Positions 24,898 through 33,271 of a stretch of DNA of 64,000 nucleotides are shown here, in pieces (positions within the stretch are counted from its first letter, which is position 1; each line of letters starts with the position of its first letter). The translations under genes were made by a program, and so were the position numbers. Source of the stretch: Solwaraspora sp. WMMD1047 (GTDB lineage: Bacteria > Actinomycetota > Actinomycetes > Mycobacteriales > Micromonosporaceae); the NCBI RefSeq assembly GCF_029626155.1, contig NZ_JARUBL010000001.1, forward strand, positions 1,364,001 to 1,428,000. Direction: 5' to 3'. The notes beneath the pieces were generated by a model. That model searched no databases and was not told the DNA's origin. It worked only from the letters and a program-made list of their open reading frames with translations.

Positions 24898-25500
24898 ATG
24901 CCTACCAGTAGCGAAGCCCGCCCGATGACCGGCGAGGGGTCGCTGCGGGGCCGGATCGCCCGGCTGCGGGCCGCGTACGCGCCACACGAGCATCGCCCGC
25001 TCGACGGCTATCTGGTGGCACTCGGCGGCTACGCCGCGGTGACCGGAACGCTGGCCGGGCTGGTCCGGATGACCGGGCGCACCGTGCCGGACCGGCCGTC
25101 CGCCAGCGACGTGGTGCTGTTGTCGATCGCCACCCACAAGCTCAGCCGGCTGCTCTCCAAGGACGCGGTGACCAGCCCGTTGCGGGCCCCGTTCACCAGC
25201 TACGACAAGCCGATCGGCAGCGGCGAGGTGATGGAGCAGGTCCGTGACCAGGGCAGTGCCACCAGGCACGCGATCGGCGAGCTGCTGAGCTGTCCGTTCT
25301 GCCTGGCGGTCTGGATCGCCACCGGGCTGACCGGCGGGCTGGTGCTGGCGCCCCGGCTCACCCGGCTGGTCGCCACCGCGCTGACCGCGGTCGCCGCCTC
25401 GGACTTCCTGCAGATGGGGTACGCGGTGGCGCAGCGGGCGGCCGAAGGCCACCCGCCACCGGGGCTGGCCGGCCGCCCCGACGGACAGCCGGCCAGCTGA
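24898..25500 (+). CDS. DUF1360 membrane protein
   Basis: 200 residues. The DUF1360 core contains SIATHKLSRLLSKDAVTSPLRAPFT and GELLSCPFCLAVWIATGL with the conserved CPFC motif (about 131-134), plus three or four membrane spans. In Bacillus such proteins are sporulation-associated (YngL-like); in actinomycetes the role is unknown. The ATG follows GGAAAGGGG. Third gene of a short rightward operon; a convergent gene ends 14 bases beyond. Confidence 0.85.
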   Translation: MPTSSEARPMTGEGSLRGRIARLRAAYAPHEHRPLDGYLVALGGYAAVTGTLAGLVRMTGRTVPDRPSASDVVLLSIATHKLSRLLSKDAVTSPLRAPFTSYDKPIGSGEVMEQVRDQGSATRHAIGELLSCPFCLAVWIATGLTGGLVLAPRLTRLVATALTAVAASDFLQMGYAVAQRAAEGHPPPGLAGRPDGQPAS

Positions 25501-25514
25501 CCGGAGAGGACCAC

Positions 25515-25724
25515 CTACAACAGCGGGCCGCGGTCGCGTTCGAGACCGGCCCAGCCCCGTGGGGACTCCGGTTCGTTCTCCTCGTCACCGGTGATGACGT
25601 CGGAGGAGACGGCGGTCTCCTCGTGCTCGTTGGCGAAGTCCGGGTCGCCGTCCGGATCTGGGTCGGTCGGCGGCTGCCCGATGGCGGGCAGCCGCCGGTC
25701 GGCGGGAATGTTGGCCTCGGTCAT
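25515..25724 (-). CDS. Small acidic hypothetical protein
   Basis: 69 residues, strongly acidic and probably disordered (PPTDPDPDGDPDFANEHEETAVSS). No domain is recognised. GAGGGAG before the ATG at 25724 supports the start; longer frames overlap the next gene. Cotranscription with the gene at 25748 is likely. Confidence 0.6.
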   Translation of the reverse strand: MTEANIPADRRLPAIGQPPTDPDPDGDPDFANEHEETAVSSDVITGDEENEPESPRGWAGLERDRGPLL

Positions 25725-25747
25725 CTCTGCTCCCTCAGCTGGCCGCG

Positions 25748-25954
25748 TCAGCGGGCCGTCTCGCCCAACAGGTCCGCGGCCTCGTCCATGGCGTACTCGC
25801 CCTCGGGCATCGCGGTGATCCGGGTGAGCAGATCGGCGGGCAGCTCGGCCTCGACCGCCCGACGGTGGATCTCGGTCTGGGTCAGCCGCTGCTGGCCCAG
25901 GTAGATGTCGTCGAGCAGGTCGTCGATCTCGATGATGGTTCCGTCGTCGGTCAC
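25748..25954 (-). CDS. Small conserved hypothetical protein
   Basis: 68 residues starting at GTG. IIEIDDLLDDIYLGQQRLTQTEIHRRAVEAELPADLLTRI followed by MPEGEYAMDEAADLL is helical and resembles a family found beside stress or sporulation genes in actinomycetes; function unknown. No Shine-Dalgarno sequence precedes the GTG; GGGTAGCTG lies just upstream, so the start may be leaderless. Confidence 0.68.
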   Translation of the reverse strand: MTDDGTIIEIDDLLDDIYLGQQRLTQTEIHRRAVEAELPADLLTRITAMPEGEYAMDEAADLLGETAR

Positions 25955-26150
25955 GGCGGTCAGCTACCCGGGGCGGCCGGCGCCAAACCGGCGGGGTACG
26001 GGTGAACCGGTCGATCATGCCGTCATCTCCCCGAACCCCCCGGTGACCTGGGTTACAGCCGGGTTCGGAACATCGCGCGCCGGAGGGTGGTTGAATCGGT
26101 ATGTCGGTGTGACCAGTGTCCCCGGGCCTCACCATATTGCCCTCGCGGAA
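25955..26150. other. Non-coding gap upstream of the candidate small RNA
   Basis: No convincing gene. It carries the promoter of the 68-residue protein to the left and the possible promoter of the candidate RNA to the right. Confidence 0.5.
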
Positions 26151-26247
26151 TACCGTTCGGCTGGAGCCGCGTCGTGCCACTCGCCGAGAGGCGACCTGCA
26201 CACCGACACCTGGCGCCGCCCACGGCTCGACCGTGGGCGGCGCTTTT
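26151..26247 (+). ncRNA. Candidate small RNA with orphan intrinsic terminator
   Basis: TACCGT (26151-26156) resembles a -10 box. Downstream come GGC-TGGA-GCC (26159-26168), then a two-part stem: GTGC (26174-26177) with GCAC (26198-26201) and TCGCC (26181-26185) with GGCGA (26190-26194), closed by a GAGA GNRA tetraloop. A perfect 13-bp hairpin (26213-26225 with 26231-26243, loop CTCGA) followed by TTTT ends it. No coding gene on this strand precedes the terminator for 700 bases. The hairpin could instead end the leftward penicillin-binding-protein transcript, although the T-run is on this strand only. Confidence 0.5.
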
Positions 26248-26300
26248 GCCGTCAACTCCGGGCCGCCGTCAGCCGGCTCCCCTGATCGACCGGACCGGCC

Positions 26301-28640
26301 CTAGCCGCCGGCCGGTTCGGGCTCGCGGCCGGGACCGTCCGGCCCGCCGGGCGTCCAACCCGGCCCGCCCTGGTCCGCACCCGGCCCCTGGTTCTGGCCC
26401 GGGTCCAGGCCGCTGTCGGGGGCCGACGGCTCCACCCGGGTGGCGAGCGATTCCGGTGGCGCCGGGAAGTCCTGCTCCGGCTCGCCCTTCATCGCGTCGG
26501 CGAGCGTCTCGTACACCGCCGGGTTGACGACGTCGTGGCTCATGTCGGTGGTGGTCGCGGGCCAGTCCGGGTCGGCGAGAATGCCGGCGACCGAGAGCGA
26601 GCGGGTGGTGACCACGAGGGAGGCGGTCCGGTGGCTGTCGGTGGTGCCGGTCTTGCCGGCCACCGGGTGGCCGACCGCCGTCCGGGCCGAACTCTCCGTC
26701 GCGCCCTGGCACCGCCCGAACGCCGACTGGTCGCCGACCGGGCAGCGGGCGGCGTCGATCGCCGCCCGGGCCACCTCCGGGCTGACCGCCTGGTCACAGC
26801 GGGGACCGGCCACCTCCAGTTCGGTGCCGTCCTGCTCGCGGATCGCAAGCACCGGGGTCGGCTCGCAGTGCTTGCCGTCGGCGGCCAGCGTCGCGTAGGC
26901 GTTGGCCAGGTCGAGCGGGGTGGTCGCGGAGACGCCGAGGGGGAACGACCCCCAGCCGTCGCCCTGGGCCGGGTCGTCGGCCATCGCGGCCTCCCCGGCC
27001 GCCCGGAACTCGATCCCGAGCCGCTTCGCCACGTCGATCGCCTTGGCGGCGCCCACCTCCTCCAGCAGCGGGATGAAGTAGGTGTTCACCGACCGGCCGA
27101 ACGCGGTCCACATGTTGTGCCGGCCGGCCATCGACGGGTTGTCGTTGCCAGGGCAGTACTTCGTCGTGCCCTCGCAGGCCACCGGGCTGCCCGCGTCGGC
27201 GACGTACTTCGACTCGTACCGCTGCTTGGCGTCGATGCTGTGGCTGAGCGGGATGCCCTGCTCCAGGGCCGCCACGATCGGGAAGATCTTGAAGGTCGAC
27301 CCGGCCTGGTAGCCGTTGACCCCGCCCCCGCCGGTCAGCAGCGGGTTCGTGGTCCGCGGGTAGCTGCCCCGGACCCCGTTCGCGGCCTTCGCCGGATCGC
27401 TGGAGATCTTGTTCTTCGGGTTGCCCGGGTTGTCCAGGGCGAAGGTCCGGTTGGTGGCCAGCGCCCGGACCGCCCCGGTGCCGGGCTGGATGGCGGCCAC
27501 CATCAACGCGTCCCGCTTCCCGGTCGCCAGGTACTGCTCGACGTTGCGGTGCGCGGCCTCCTGGGTGGCCAGGTCGAGGGTGGTCACGATCCGGTAGCCG
27601 CCGCTCTTGAGCCGCCGCTCCCGGTCGTACGTGGTCGCCCCGAAGGCGTCCTGATCCAGCCACCAGCGGTAGAAGTAGTCGCAGAAGAAGCCCCAGTGGT
27701 TCTTGCCCTGGGTGGCGCAGCCGTTGCCGACCGCCTTGCCCTTCACCGTCAGCTCCACCGCCTGCTCGGCGGCCCGCTGCTCCGCCGTGATGGCGCCGGT
27801 CTGCACCATCTGCCCGAGCACCCAGTTGCGCCGGTTCAGGGTGTCCTGGACCCCGGTGCCCTCGGTGTCCAGCGGATCGAAGTCGCTCGGCGCCTTCACC
27901 AGGCCGGCGATCATCGCGGCCTCGTGCACCGCCAGGTCGCGGGGATGCTTGCCGAAGTAGAACTGGCTGGCGGCGGCGACCCCGTAGGTGCCGTGTCCGA
28001 ACGGCGCCAGGTTGAGGTAACGCTCCAGGATCTCGTCCTTGGTCAGCTCCCGCTCCAGCGCCGCGGCCATCCGCATCTCGCGGACCTTCCGGGCGTTGGT
28101 GTCCTCGGTCGCCGCGACCACGTCGTTCGGGTCCGTCGCGGAGTAGGTGATCGCCATCCGGACCAGCTGCATGGTCAGGGTCGAGGCGCCCTGCTGGGAT
28201 CCGCCGGAACTGTTCGCCACCAGCGCGCGCAGGAAGCCCCGGAAGTCGACCCCGCTGTGCTCGTAGAACTTCTGGTCCTCGGCGGCGATCATCGCGTTCC
28301 GCATCGCCGGCGCGATGTCGGCGAGGCGTACGTCCCGCCGGTTCTCGTCGAAGAAGACCGCCAGGGTGGTCTTCCCGTCCGCCGCCAGCACCTGGCTGGC
28401 CTGCGGGGCCTGCGGGACCGTCAGCTCGGCCGGCAGCTTCTCGAAGGTCTCGGCGCCGGCCTTGGCCACCAGCCCGGAGACTGCCACCGCCGGGAACGCG
28501 GCCGCGGCCACCATCAGCCCGGCCAGCAGCGCACAGACCAGCAGGAAGCCGACGCTCACCAGCGGGCCGCGGCGGCGGCCGGGCTCCGACGGGCCGGCGG
28601 GGACGAGGGAACGGTCGAGCAGGGGCTCGCGTTCGGGCAT
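26301..28640 (-). CDS. Class A penicillin-binding protein (glycosyltransferase-transpeptidase)
   Basis: 779 residues, anchored by one membrane helix (about 28-56). It polymerises glycan strands and cross-links peptidoglycan outside the membrane. GT51 domain: AAEDQKFYEHSGVD with catalytic Glu121, then GGSQQGASTLTMQLVR and the second catalytic region with RYLN. Transpeptidase: nucleophile Ser448 in AGSTFK, SVN (517-519), KTG (663-665). The C-terminal 70 residues are a Pro/Gly-rich tail. The ATG at 28640 follows AAGGTGAT and gives the expected short cytosolic tail; an upstream start is rejected. Confidence 0.94.
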   Translation of the reverse strand: MPEREPLLDRSLVPAGPSEPGRRRGPLVSVGFLLVCALLAGLMVAAAAFPAVAVSGLVAKAGAETFEKLPAELTVPQAPQASQVLAADGKTTLAVFFDENRRDVRLADIAPAMRNAMIAAEDQKFYEHSGVDFRGFLRALVANSSGGSQQGASTLTMQLVRMAITYSATDPNDVVAATEDTNARKVREMRMAAALERELTKDEILERYLNLAPFGHGTYGVAAASQFYFGKHPRDLAVHEAAMIAGLVKAPSDFDPLDTEGTGVQDTLNRRNWVLGQMVQTGAITAEQRAAEQAVELTVKGKAVGNGCATQGKNHWGFFCDYFYRWWLDQDAFGATTYDRERRLKSGGYRIVTTLDLATQEAAHRNVEQYLATGKRDALMVAAIQPGTGAVRALATNRTFALDNPGNPKNKISSDPAKAANGVRGSYPRTTNPLLTGGGGVNGYQAGSTFKIFPIVAALEQGIPLSHSIDAKQRYESKYVADAGSPVACEGTTKYCPGNDNPSMAGRHNMWTAFGRSVNTYFIPLLEEVGAAKAIDVAKRLGIEFRAAGEAAMADDPAQGDGWGSFPLGVSATTPLDLANAYATLAADGKHCEPTPVLAIREQDGTELEVAGPRCDQAVSPEVARAAIDAARCPVGDQSAFGRCQGATESSARTAVGHPVAGKTGTTDSHRTASLVVTTRSLSVAGILADPDWPATTTDMSHDVVNPAVYETLADAMKGEPEQDFPAPPESLATRVEPSAPDSGLDPGQNQGPGADQGGPGWTPGGPDGPGREPEPAGG

Positions 28641-28739
28641 TCCGGGATCACCTTCGGCGACAGACGACGGGTGGACCGGGGCGGCCGACGGCCGGCGGTG
28701 CGCCCGTGCTGCGTACACCCCGTACCGAATCTAGACGCA

Positions 28740-28771
28740 CCGGACGGGCGGACGGTTGCCCGCCCGTCCGG
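28740..28771 (-). terminator. Terminator of the DAHP synthase gene
   Basis: CCGGACGGGCGG (28740-28751) pairs perfectly with 28760-28771 around an 8-base loop, directly after the DAHP synthase stop. The penicillin-binding-protein promoter must lie between it and 28640. Confidence 0.85.
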
Positions 28772-28777
28772 CGCGGC

Positions 28778-29869
28778 TCAGCCGGTGGGCTGGGCCGGGA
28801 CCACCGCGCGGCGGGCCCGGACGGCGGCCGCGAGGTCGGTGAGCACCTGCGCGGTCTCCGGCCAACCGAGGCAGGCGTCCGTCACGGACTGGCCGTGCAC
28901 CAGCTCACGGGTCGGATCGAGGTCCTGGCGGCCGGGCACCAGGAACGACTCCAGCATCACCCCGACGATGCCGCGCTGGCCGGCGGCGAGCTGCGCCGCG
29001 ACGTCGGCGGCGACCACCGGCTGCCGGCGGTGATCCTTGCCACTGTTGTCGTGGCTGGCGTCGATCACCAGCCGTTCCGGCAGGCCGGCGGCCCGCAGCA
29101 ACGACAGGGCGCCGGCCACCGACGCGGCGTCGTAGTTGGGCTCGCCCCGGGCGCCGCGCAGCACCAGGTGCCCGTCGGCGTTGCCCCGGGTGTGCAGGAT
29201 GGCCGGCGTCCCGGAGACGTCGATGCCGGGGAAGACATGCGGTACGCCGGCCGCCCGGATCGCGTCCACGGCGGTGCCGATGCTGCCGTCCGGCCGGTTC
29301 TTCATCCCGATCGGCATCGACAGCCCGGAGGCGAGCTGGCGGTGCACCTGGCTCTCGACCGTCCGGGCGCCGATCGCGCCCCAGGCCACGGTGTCGGCGA
29401 TGTACTGCGGGGTGATCGGGTCGAGGAACTCGCAGCCGACCGGCAGCCCGAGCCGCAGCACCTCCAGCAGCAGCGCCCGGGCGGTGCGCAGCCCGGTGTT
29501 GACGTCGCCCGAGCCGTCCAGCCCGGGATCGTTGATCAGGCCCTTCCAGCCGACCGTGGAGCGGGGCTTCTCGAAGTAGACCCGCATCACCACGAGCAGG
29601 TCGTCGGCGAGCCGGCCGGCGACCTCGCGCAGCCCGTGCGCGTACTCCAGGGCGGCGGCCGGGTCGTGGACCGAGCACGGGCCGACGACGACCAGCAGCC
29701 GGTCGTCCTGGCGGTCCAGCACCCGGCCGACGGATCGTCGGCCGGCGAGCACGGTGTCGGCGAGTGCCGCGTCCAGCGGCAGTTCGTGGTGCAGCAGGGC
29801 CGGGGTGGTCAGCGGCACGACCTTGTCGATGCGCTGGTCGATGACCCGGCTGGTGTCGGTGGTGGTCAT
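28778..29869 (-). CDS. aroG: 3-deoxy-7-phosphoheptulonate synthase, class I (AroFGH type)
   Basis: 363 residues, cytosolic. It condenses phosphoenolpyruvate and erythrose-4-phosphate, the first step of aromatic amino acid synthesis. Family landmarks: VVVGPCSVHDP with metal Cys65, MRVYFEKPRSTVGWKGLINDP, GCEFLDPITPQY, and DASHDNSGK near 275. This is the class I alpha form; most actinomycetes rely on the class II enzyme, so it is probably an additional copy, perhaps tied to secondary metabolism. No other shikimate gene is adjacent. The symbol reflects the family, not a tested isozyme. Confidence 0.92.
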   Translation of the reverse strand: MTTTDTSRVIDQRIDKVVPLTTPALLHHELPLDAALADTVLAGRRSVGRVLDRQDDRLLVVVGPCSVHDPAAALEYAHGLREVAGRLADDLLVVMRVYFEKPRSTVGWKGLINDPGLDGSGDVNTGLRTARALLLEVLRLGLPVGCEFLDPITPQYIADTVAWGAIGARTVESQVHRQLASGLSMPIGMKNRPDGSIGTAVDAIRAAGVPHVFPGIDVSGTPAILHTRGNADGHLVLRGARGEPNYDAASVAGALSLLRAAGLPERLVIDASHDNSGKDHRRQPVVAADVAAQLAAGQRGIVGVMLESFLVPGRQDLDPTRELVHGQSVTDACLGWPETAQVLTDLAAAVRARRAVVPAQPTG

Positions 29870-29943
29870 GATCGGTGTCGGTTCCCTCCGCCGACCACCC
29901 CCGGTGCCGGTGCCCGGGTCGAGCCGGCTGCTCGCATGAAGAA

Positions 29944-29966
29944 GGGCAGGAACGGCGTCCCTGCCC
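29944..29966 (-). promoter_or_regulatory. Hairpin in the DAHP synthase leader
   Basis: On the coding strand, GGGCAGG, a nine-base loop and CCTGCCC are followed by TTCTTCAT, about 75 bases before the start codon. It resembles an attenuator stem. I found no in-frame leader peptide with aromatic codons, so the mechanism is open. Confidence 0.4.
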
Positions 29967-30158
29967 GGCCGGCTCTGAAGATGGTGGCGACGTCAGCTCA
30001 TGATCGGGCCACCGGCCCCAGGGCCGGCTGACTAAACCATCGATACGAGCGGGTCACGACGCTGAGCATACCCGACGACCGCGCCCGTCGGGTTCAGGAC
30101 CGATCTCGTCCGACCGCCGGTCCGCTTAGCGGCGGCCCCGGCGGGGTAACAACCGATC

Positions 30159-30428
30159 ATGAGCAACGAGCAGCAGGGACCGACCGGGTCGGACCGACCG
30201 GAGGAGTGGGGCGGCGCGGCAGTCGCCGAGCAGGGCCGGGTGGAGTCGCGGGCCGAGCATCTGCTCCCGGAGGAGCGGTCGGCCGGCAGCGACGACCCCC
30301 GGGCGCAGGCGGCGGCGATCCTCGCCGAGTCGGACACCCGCGAGGACGACCCGCAGGCCGCCCCCGACACGGTGCTGGAGCACCGCACCTCCGAGGAGGC
30401 GGCCCAGCCGATCGAGCCCCCCGGCTGA
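30159..30428 (+). CDS. Small acidic disordered protein
   Basis: 89 residues, rich in Glu, Ala, Gly and Asp, with no hydrophobic core, membrane span or recognised domain. Codon use fits the genome. GGTAACAACCGATC precedes the ATG without a clear ribosome-binding site. Function unknown; it stands alone between DAHP synthase and the M16 peptidases. Confidence 0.6.
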   Translation: MSNEQQGPTGSDRPEEWGGAAVAEQGRVESRAEHLLPEERSAGSDDPRAQAAAILAESDTREDDPQAAPDTVLEHRTSEEAAQPIEPPG

Positions 30429-30528
30429 CCCCTGGCGCTTCTCCTCGGAGGCGGCACCGTCGGTTGGGTCAGCGGTCACCCACGGCACGTAGCCGGGGTG
30501 GCTGATCCCCGGCGGGCCGGTGATCCGA

Positions 30529-30534
30529 TAGCGT
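30529..30534 (+). promoter_or_regulatory. -10 element TAGCGT, probable leaderless start
   Basis: TAGCGT ends six bases before the ATG of the first M16 peptidase; no ribosome-binding site intervenes. Confidence 0.5.
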
Positions 30535-30540
30535 CGTCCC

Positions 30541-31833
30541 ATGCCCGAGACCGGTTACCCCTGGCCGATCGAGACCACCCGCCTGGACAACGGCCTGCGG
30601 GTGGTCGTGAGCGAGGACAGCACCGCCCCCGTGGTGGCGGTGAACCTCTGGTACGACGTGGGTTCCCGGCACGAGCCCGAGGGGCAGACCGGCTTCGCGC
30701 ACCTCTTCGAGCACCTCATGTTCGAGGGTTCGGTGAACGTCGCGAAGACCGAGCACATGAAGCTGATCCAGGGCTCCGGCGGGTCGCTGAACGCGACCAC
30801 GAATCCGGATCGGACCAACTACTTCGAGACCGTGCCGGTCGAGCATCTGGAGCTGGTGCTCTGGCTGGAGGCCGACCGGATGGGCGGGCTGGTTCCGGCG
30901 CTGACCCAGGAGACGCTCGACAACCAGCGCGAGGTGGTCAAGAACGAGCGCCGGCAGCGGTACGAGAACGTGCCGTACGGCGACTCCTGGCTGCGGCTGC
31001 TGCCGCTGCTCTACCCGCCCAAGCATCCGTACCACCACCCGACGATCGGGTCGATGGCCGACCTGAACGCCGCCGACCTGGCCACCTTCCAGGCCTTCCA
31101 CAGCACCTACTACGCGCCGAACAACGCGGTGCTCACGGTGGTCGGCGACGTCCCGGCCAGCGAGGTCTTCGCGCTGGCCGACAAGTACTTCGGCGCCCTG
31201 CCGGCCCGCCCCGACATCCCGCCGGCACCGGACGGCCGGACCGTGCCGGCCACCGGTGTCCCGGTGCGGGAGACGGTCCGGTCCGAGGTGCCGGCCCCGC
31301 GCACCTACCTGGCGCACCGCACGCATCCCTTCGGCAGTCCCGGCTACGACGCGGTGACGCTGCTCTCGGTGATCCTCGGCGGTGGCCGGGGTAGCCGGCT
31401 CTACCAGCGGCTCGCCGACGGCGCCCGGATCGCGCAACCGGAGAGCGTCGGCGCGTACGGGGTGGACCTGGCACACGCGCCGGCACCGCTGATCGTCACG
31501 GCCACCGCCCGGCCCGGAGTGGCCGCCGAGCGGCTGGAGCAGGGGCTCGTCGACGTGCTCGACGAGCTGGCCACCGGGGGCGTGTCCGAGGAGGAGATGG
31601 ACCGGGCCCGGGCGATGCTCACCACCTCGTGGTGGCGCCAGGTGTCCACCGTGGATGGCAGGGCCGATCTGCTCAGCCGGTACGCCACCCAGTTCGGCGA
31701 TCCGGCGGTGGCCGCCGAGCGACTGCCCGCCTGGCTCGCGGTCTCCGCCGCCGGGGTCGCCGAGGTGGCGGCCGGGACGTTGCGGGCCGAGGACCGGGTG
31801 ACCCTGACCTACCTGCCGGAGGAGAGCGCGTGA
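30541..31833 (+). CDS. M16 zinc metallopeptidase, catalytic subunit
   Basis: 430 residues. The inverted zinc motif is intact as HLFEH (54-58), and the distant ligand is Glu136 in NQREVVKNERRQR. The remainder is the usual pair of M16 alpha/beta domains. Such peptidases degrade or process short peptides in the cytosol or at the envelope. The stop overlaps the GTG of a second M16 gene by four bases (GTGA), so the pair is made as a heterodimer. No signal peptide. Confidence 0.92.
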   Translation: MPETGYPWPIETTRLDNGLRVVVSEDSTAPVVAVNLWYDVGSRHEPEGQTGFAHLFEHLMFEGSVNVAKTEHMKLIQGSGGSLNATTNPDRTNYFETVPVEHLELVLWLEADRMGGLVPALTQETLDNQREVVKNERRQRYENVPYGDSWLRLLPLLYPPKHPYHHPTIGSMADLNAADLATFQAFHSTYYAPNNAVLTVVGDVPASEVFALADKYFGALPARPDIPPAPDGRTVPATGVPVRETVRSEVPAPRTYLAHRTHPFGSPGYDAVTLLSVILGGGRGSRLYQRLADGARIAQPESVGAYGVDLAHAPAPLIVTATARPGVAAERLEQGLVDVLDELATGGVSEEEMDRARAMLTTSWWRQVSTVDGRADLLSRYATQFGDPAVAAERLPAWLAVSAAGVAEVAAGTLRAEDRVTLTYLPEESA

Positions 31834-33176
31834 GTCTGATCGTGGAGCGGCCGGGCCCCGGCTCGGCCCGCCCGTACCGGTTCCCGCCGGTCACCCGTAC
31901 CTCGCTCGCCGGCGGCGACGTGGTCGCCGCGCACCTGCCGGGGCAGCGGCTGGCGGTCGCCGCCCTGCTGCTCGACGGCACCGCCAGCCGGGAGCCGGCC
32001 GGCCGGGAAGGGCTGGCCGCCGTCCTGGCGAAGTCGCTGGAGGAGGGGACCACCACCCGGGACGCCACCGGCTTCGCGCTGGCCATGGAGGGACTGGGCG
32101 CGGAGCTCTCCTTCGGGGTGGACTGGGACGGCTTCCAGGCGACCGTGCAGGTGCCGGTCGACCGGCTGCTGCCGGCGGTCGAGTTGCTGGCCGAGGCGGT
32201 GCGGGCGCCGCGGCTGGACCCGGCCGACGTGACCCGGGTCCGCGACGACGAGGTGACCTCGCTGCGGATGTACTGGGCGAACCCGGGGCCGCGGGCGGAC
32301 GCGGCGCTGCGGGCCGACATCTTCGGCGTCGAGCAGCGGCACGGCCGCCCGATGGACGGCGATCCGGTCTCGGCGGCGGCGGTGAGCGTGACCGACGTGA
32401 CCGCCTTCCACGCCGACTGGCTGACCCGGCCCGGCACCCTGCTGGTCGCCGGCGACCTGGACCGGGTCGACCTGCCCGCGCTGGCCGCCGCGGCGTTCGC
32501 CGGCAGCGCCGAGATCCCGGCCGACGGCGGTGCTCCGTTCCCGGTCCGGGTCCGGGACGACCGGCGGATCATCCTGGTCGACCGGCCGGGCTCGGTCCAG
32601 TCGACGCTGCGGCTGGGGCACGCCGCCCCGCACCGGGCGCACCCGGACTACGTGCCGATGACGCTGGTCAGCACCGTGCTGGGCGGTGCCTTCACCTCCC
32701 GGCTCAACCACCTGCTGCGGGAGGTGCGCGGCTACACCTACGGGATCCGGGCGGACTTCGGGTTGTCCCGCCGGTTCGGCCGGCTGGTGGTCAGCTCCGG
32801 GGTGCAGACGGCGGTGACCGCACCGGCCCTGGTGGACGCGGTGGGCGAGATCAGCCGGACCCGGGCCGAGGGGGTGACCGAGGCGGAGGTGGCGGTGGCC
32901 CGCGCCTGGCGGGCCGGGCAGCTCTCGGTCGAGTTGCAGAGTCCGCGCGCGATCGTCGAGGCGTTGGCCACGCTCGTCATCCACGGACTGCCGGACGACT
33001 ACCACGCGACGCTGCGGGAGCGGTTGCTGTCGGCCTCCGAGGCGGAGGTGTCGGCGGCGGCCGCGACGCACCTGCATCCGGACGGGTTGACGCTGGTCGT
33101 GGAGGGCGACGCGGCGGTGATCCGGGACGAGTTGACCGCCTCCGGCCTCGGCGAGCTGATCGACTTCACCGGCTGA
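31830..33176 (+). CDS. M16 peptidase-like, non-catalytic partner
   Basis: 448 residues with the same two-domain fold, but where HxxEH should stand it reads GLAAVLAKSLEEGT, so no zinc is bound. The C-terminal half keeps the RY motif region (LLREVRGYTYGI). It is the expected inactive half of an M16 heterodimer (compare the alpha subunits of mitochondrial processing peptidase). The GTG at 31830 overlaps the previous stop; a longer frame is rejected. Confidence 0.9.
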   Translation: MSLIVERPGPGSARPYRFPPVTRTSLAGGDVVAAHLPGQRLAVAALLLDGTASREPAGREGLAAVLAKSLEEGTTTRDATGFALAMEGLGAELSFGVDWDGFQATVQVPVDRLLPAVELLAEAVRAPRLDPADVTRVRDDEVTSLRMYWANPGPRADAALRADIFGVEQRHGRPMDGDPVSAAAVSVTDVTAFHADWLTRPGTLLVAGDLDRVDLPALAAAAFAGSAEIPADGGAPFPVRVRDDRRIILVDRPGSVQSTLRLGHAAPHRAHPDYVPMTLVSTVLGGAFTSRLNHLLREVRGYTYGIRADFGLSRRFGRLVVSSGVQTAVTAPALVDAVGEISRTRAEGVTEAEVAVARAWRAGQLSVELQSPRAIVEALATLVIHGLPDDYHATLRERLLSASEAEVSAAAATHLHPDGLTLVVEGDAAVIRDELTASGLGELIDFTG

Positions 33177-33271
33177 CCCAGCCCGGGGCAGCGGCCGGGC
33201 TCACCCGGGCCGGACCACTACCCGGCTCGGGTAGCTACCGGGGACGGGTCGCCAGCCGGGTCGGGTGGGTG

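Noticed and set aside
29880-30030. Leader peptide for the DAHP synthase
   Set aside because: The only ATG before the hairpin is followed by a stop two codons later, and the frame rich in Phe has no start codon.
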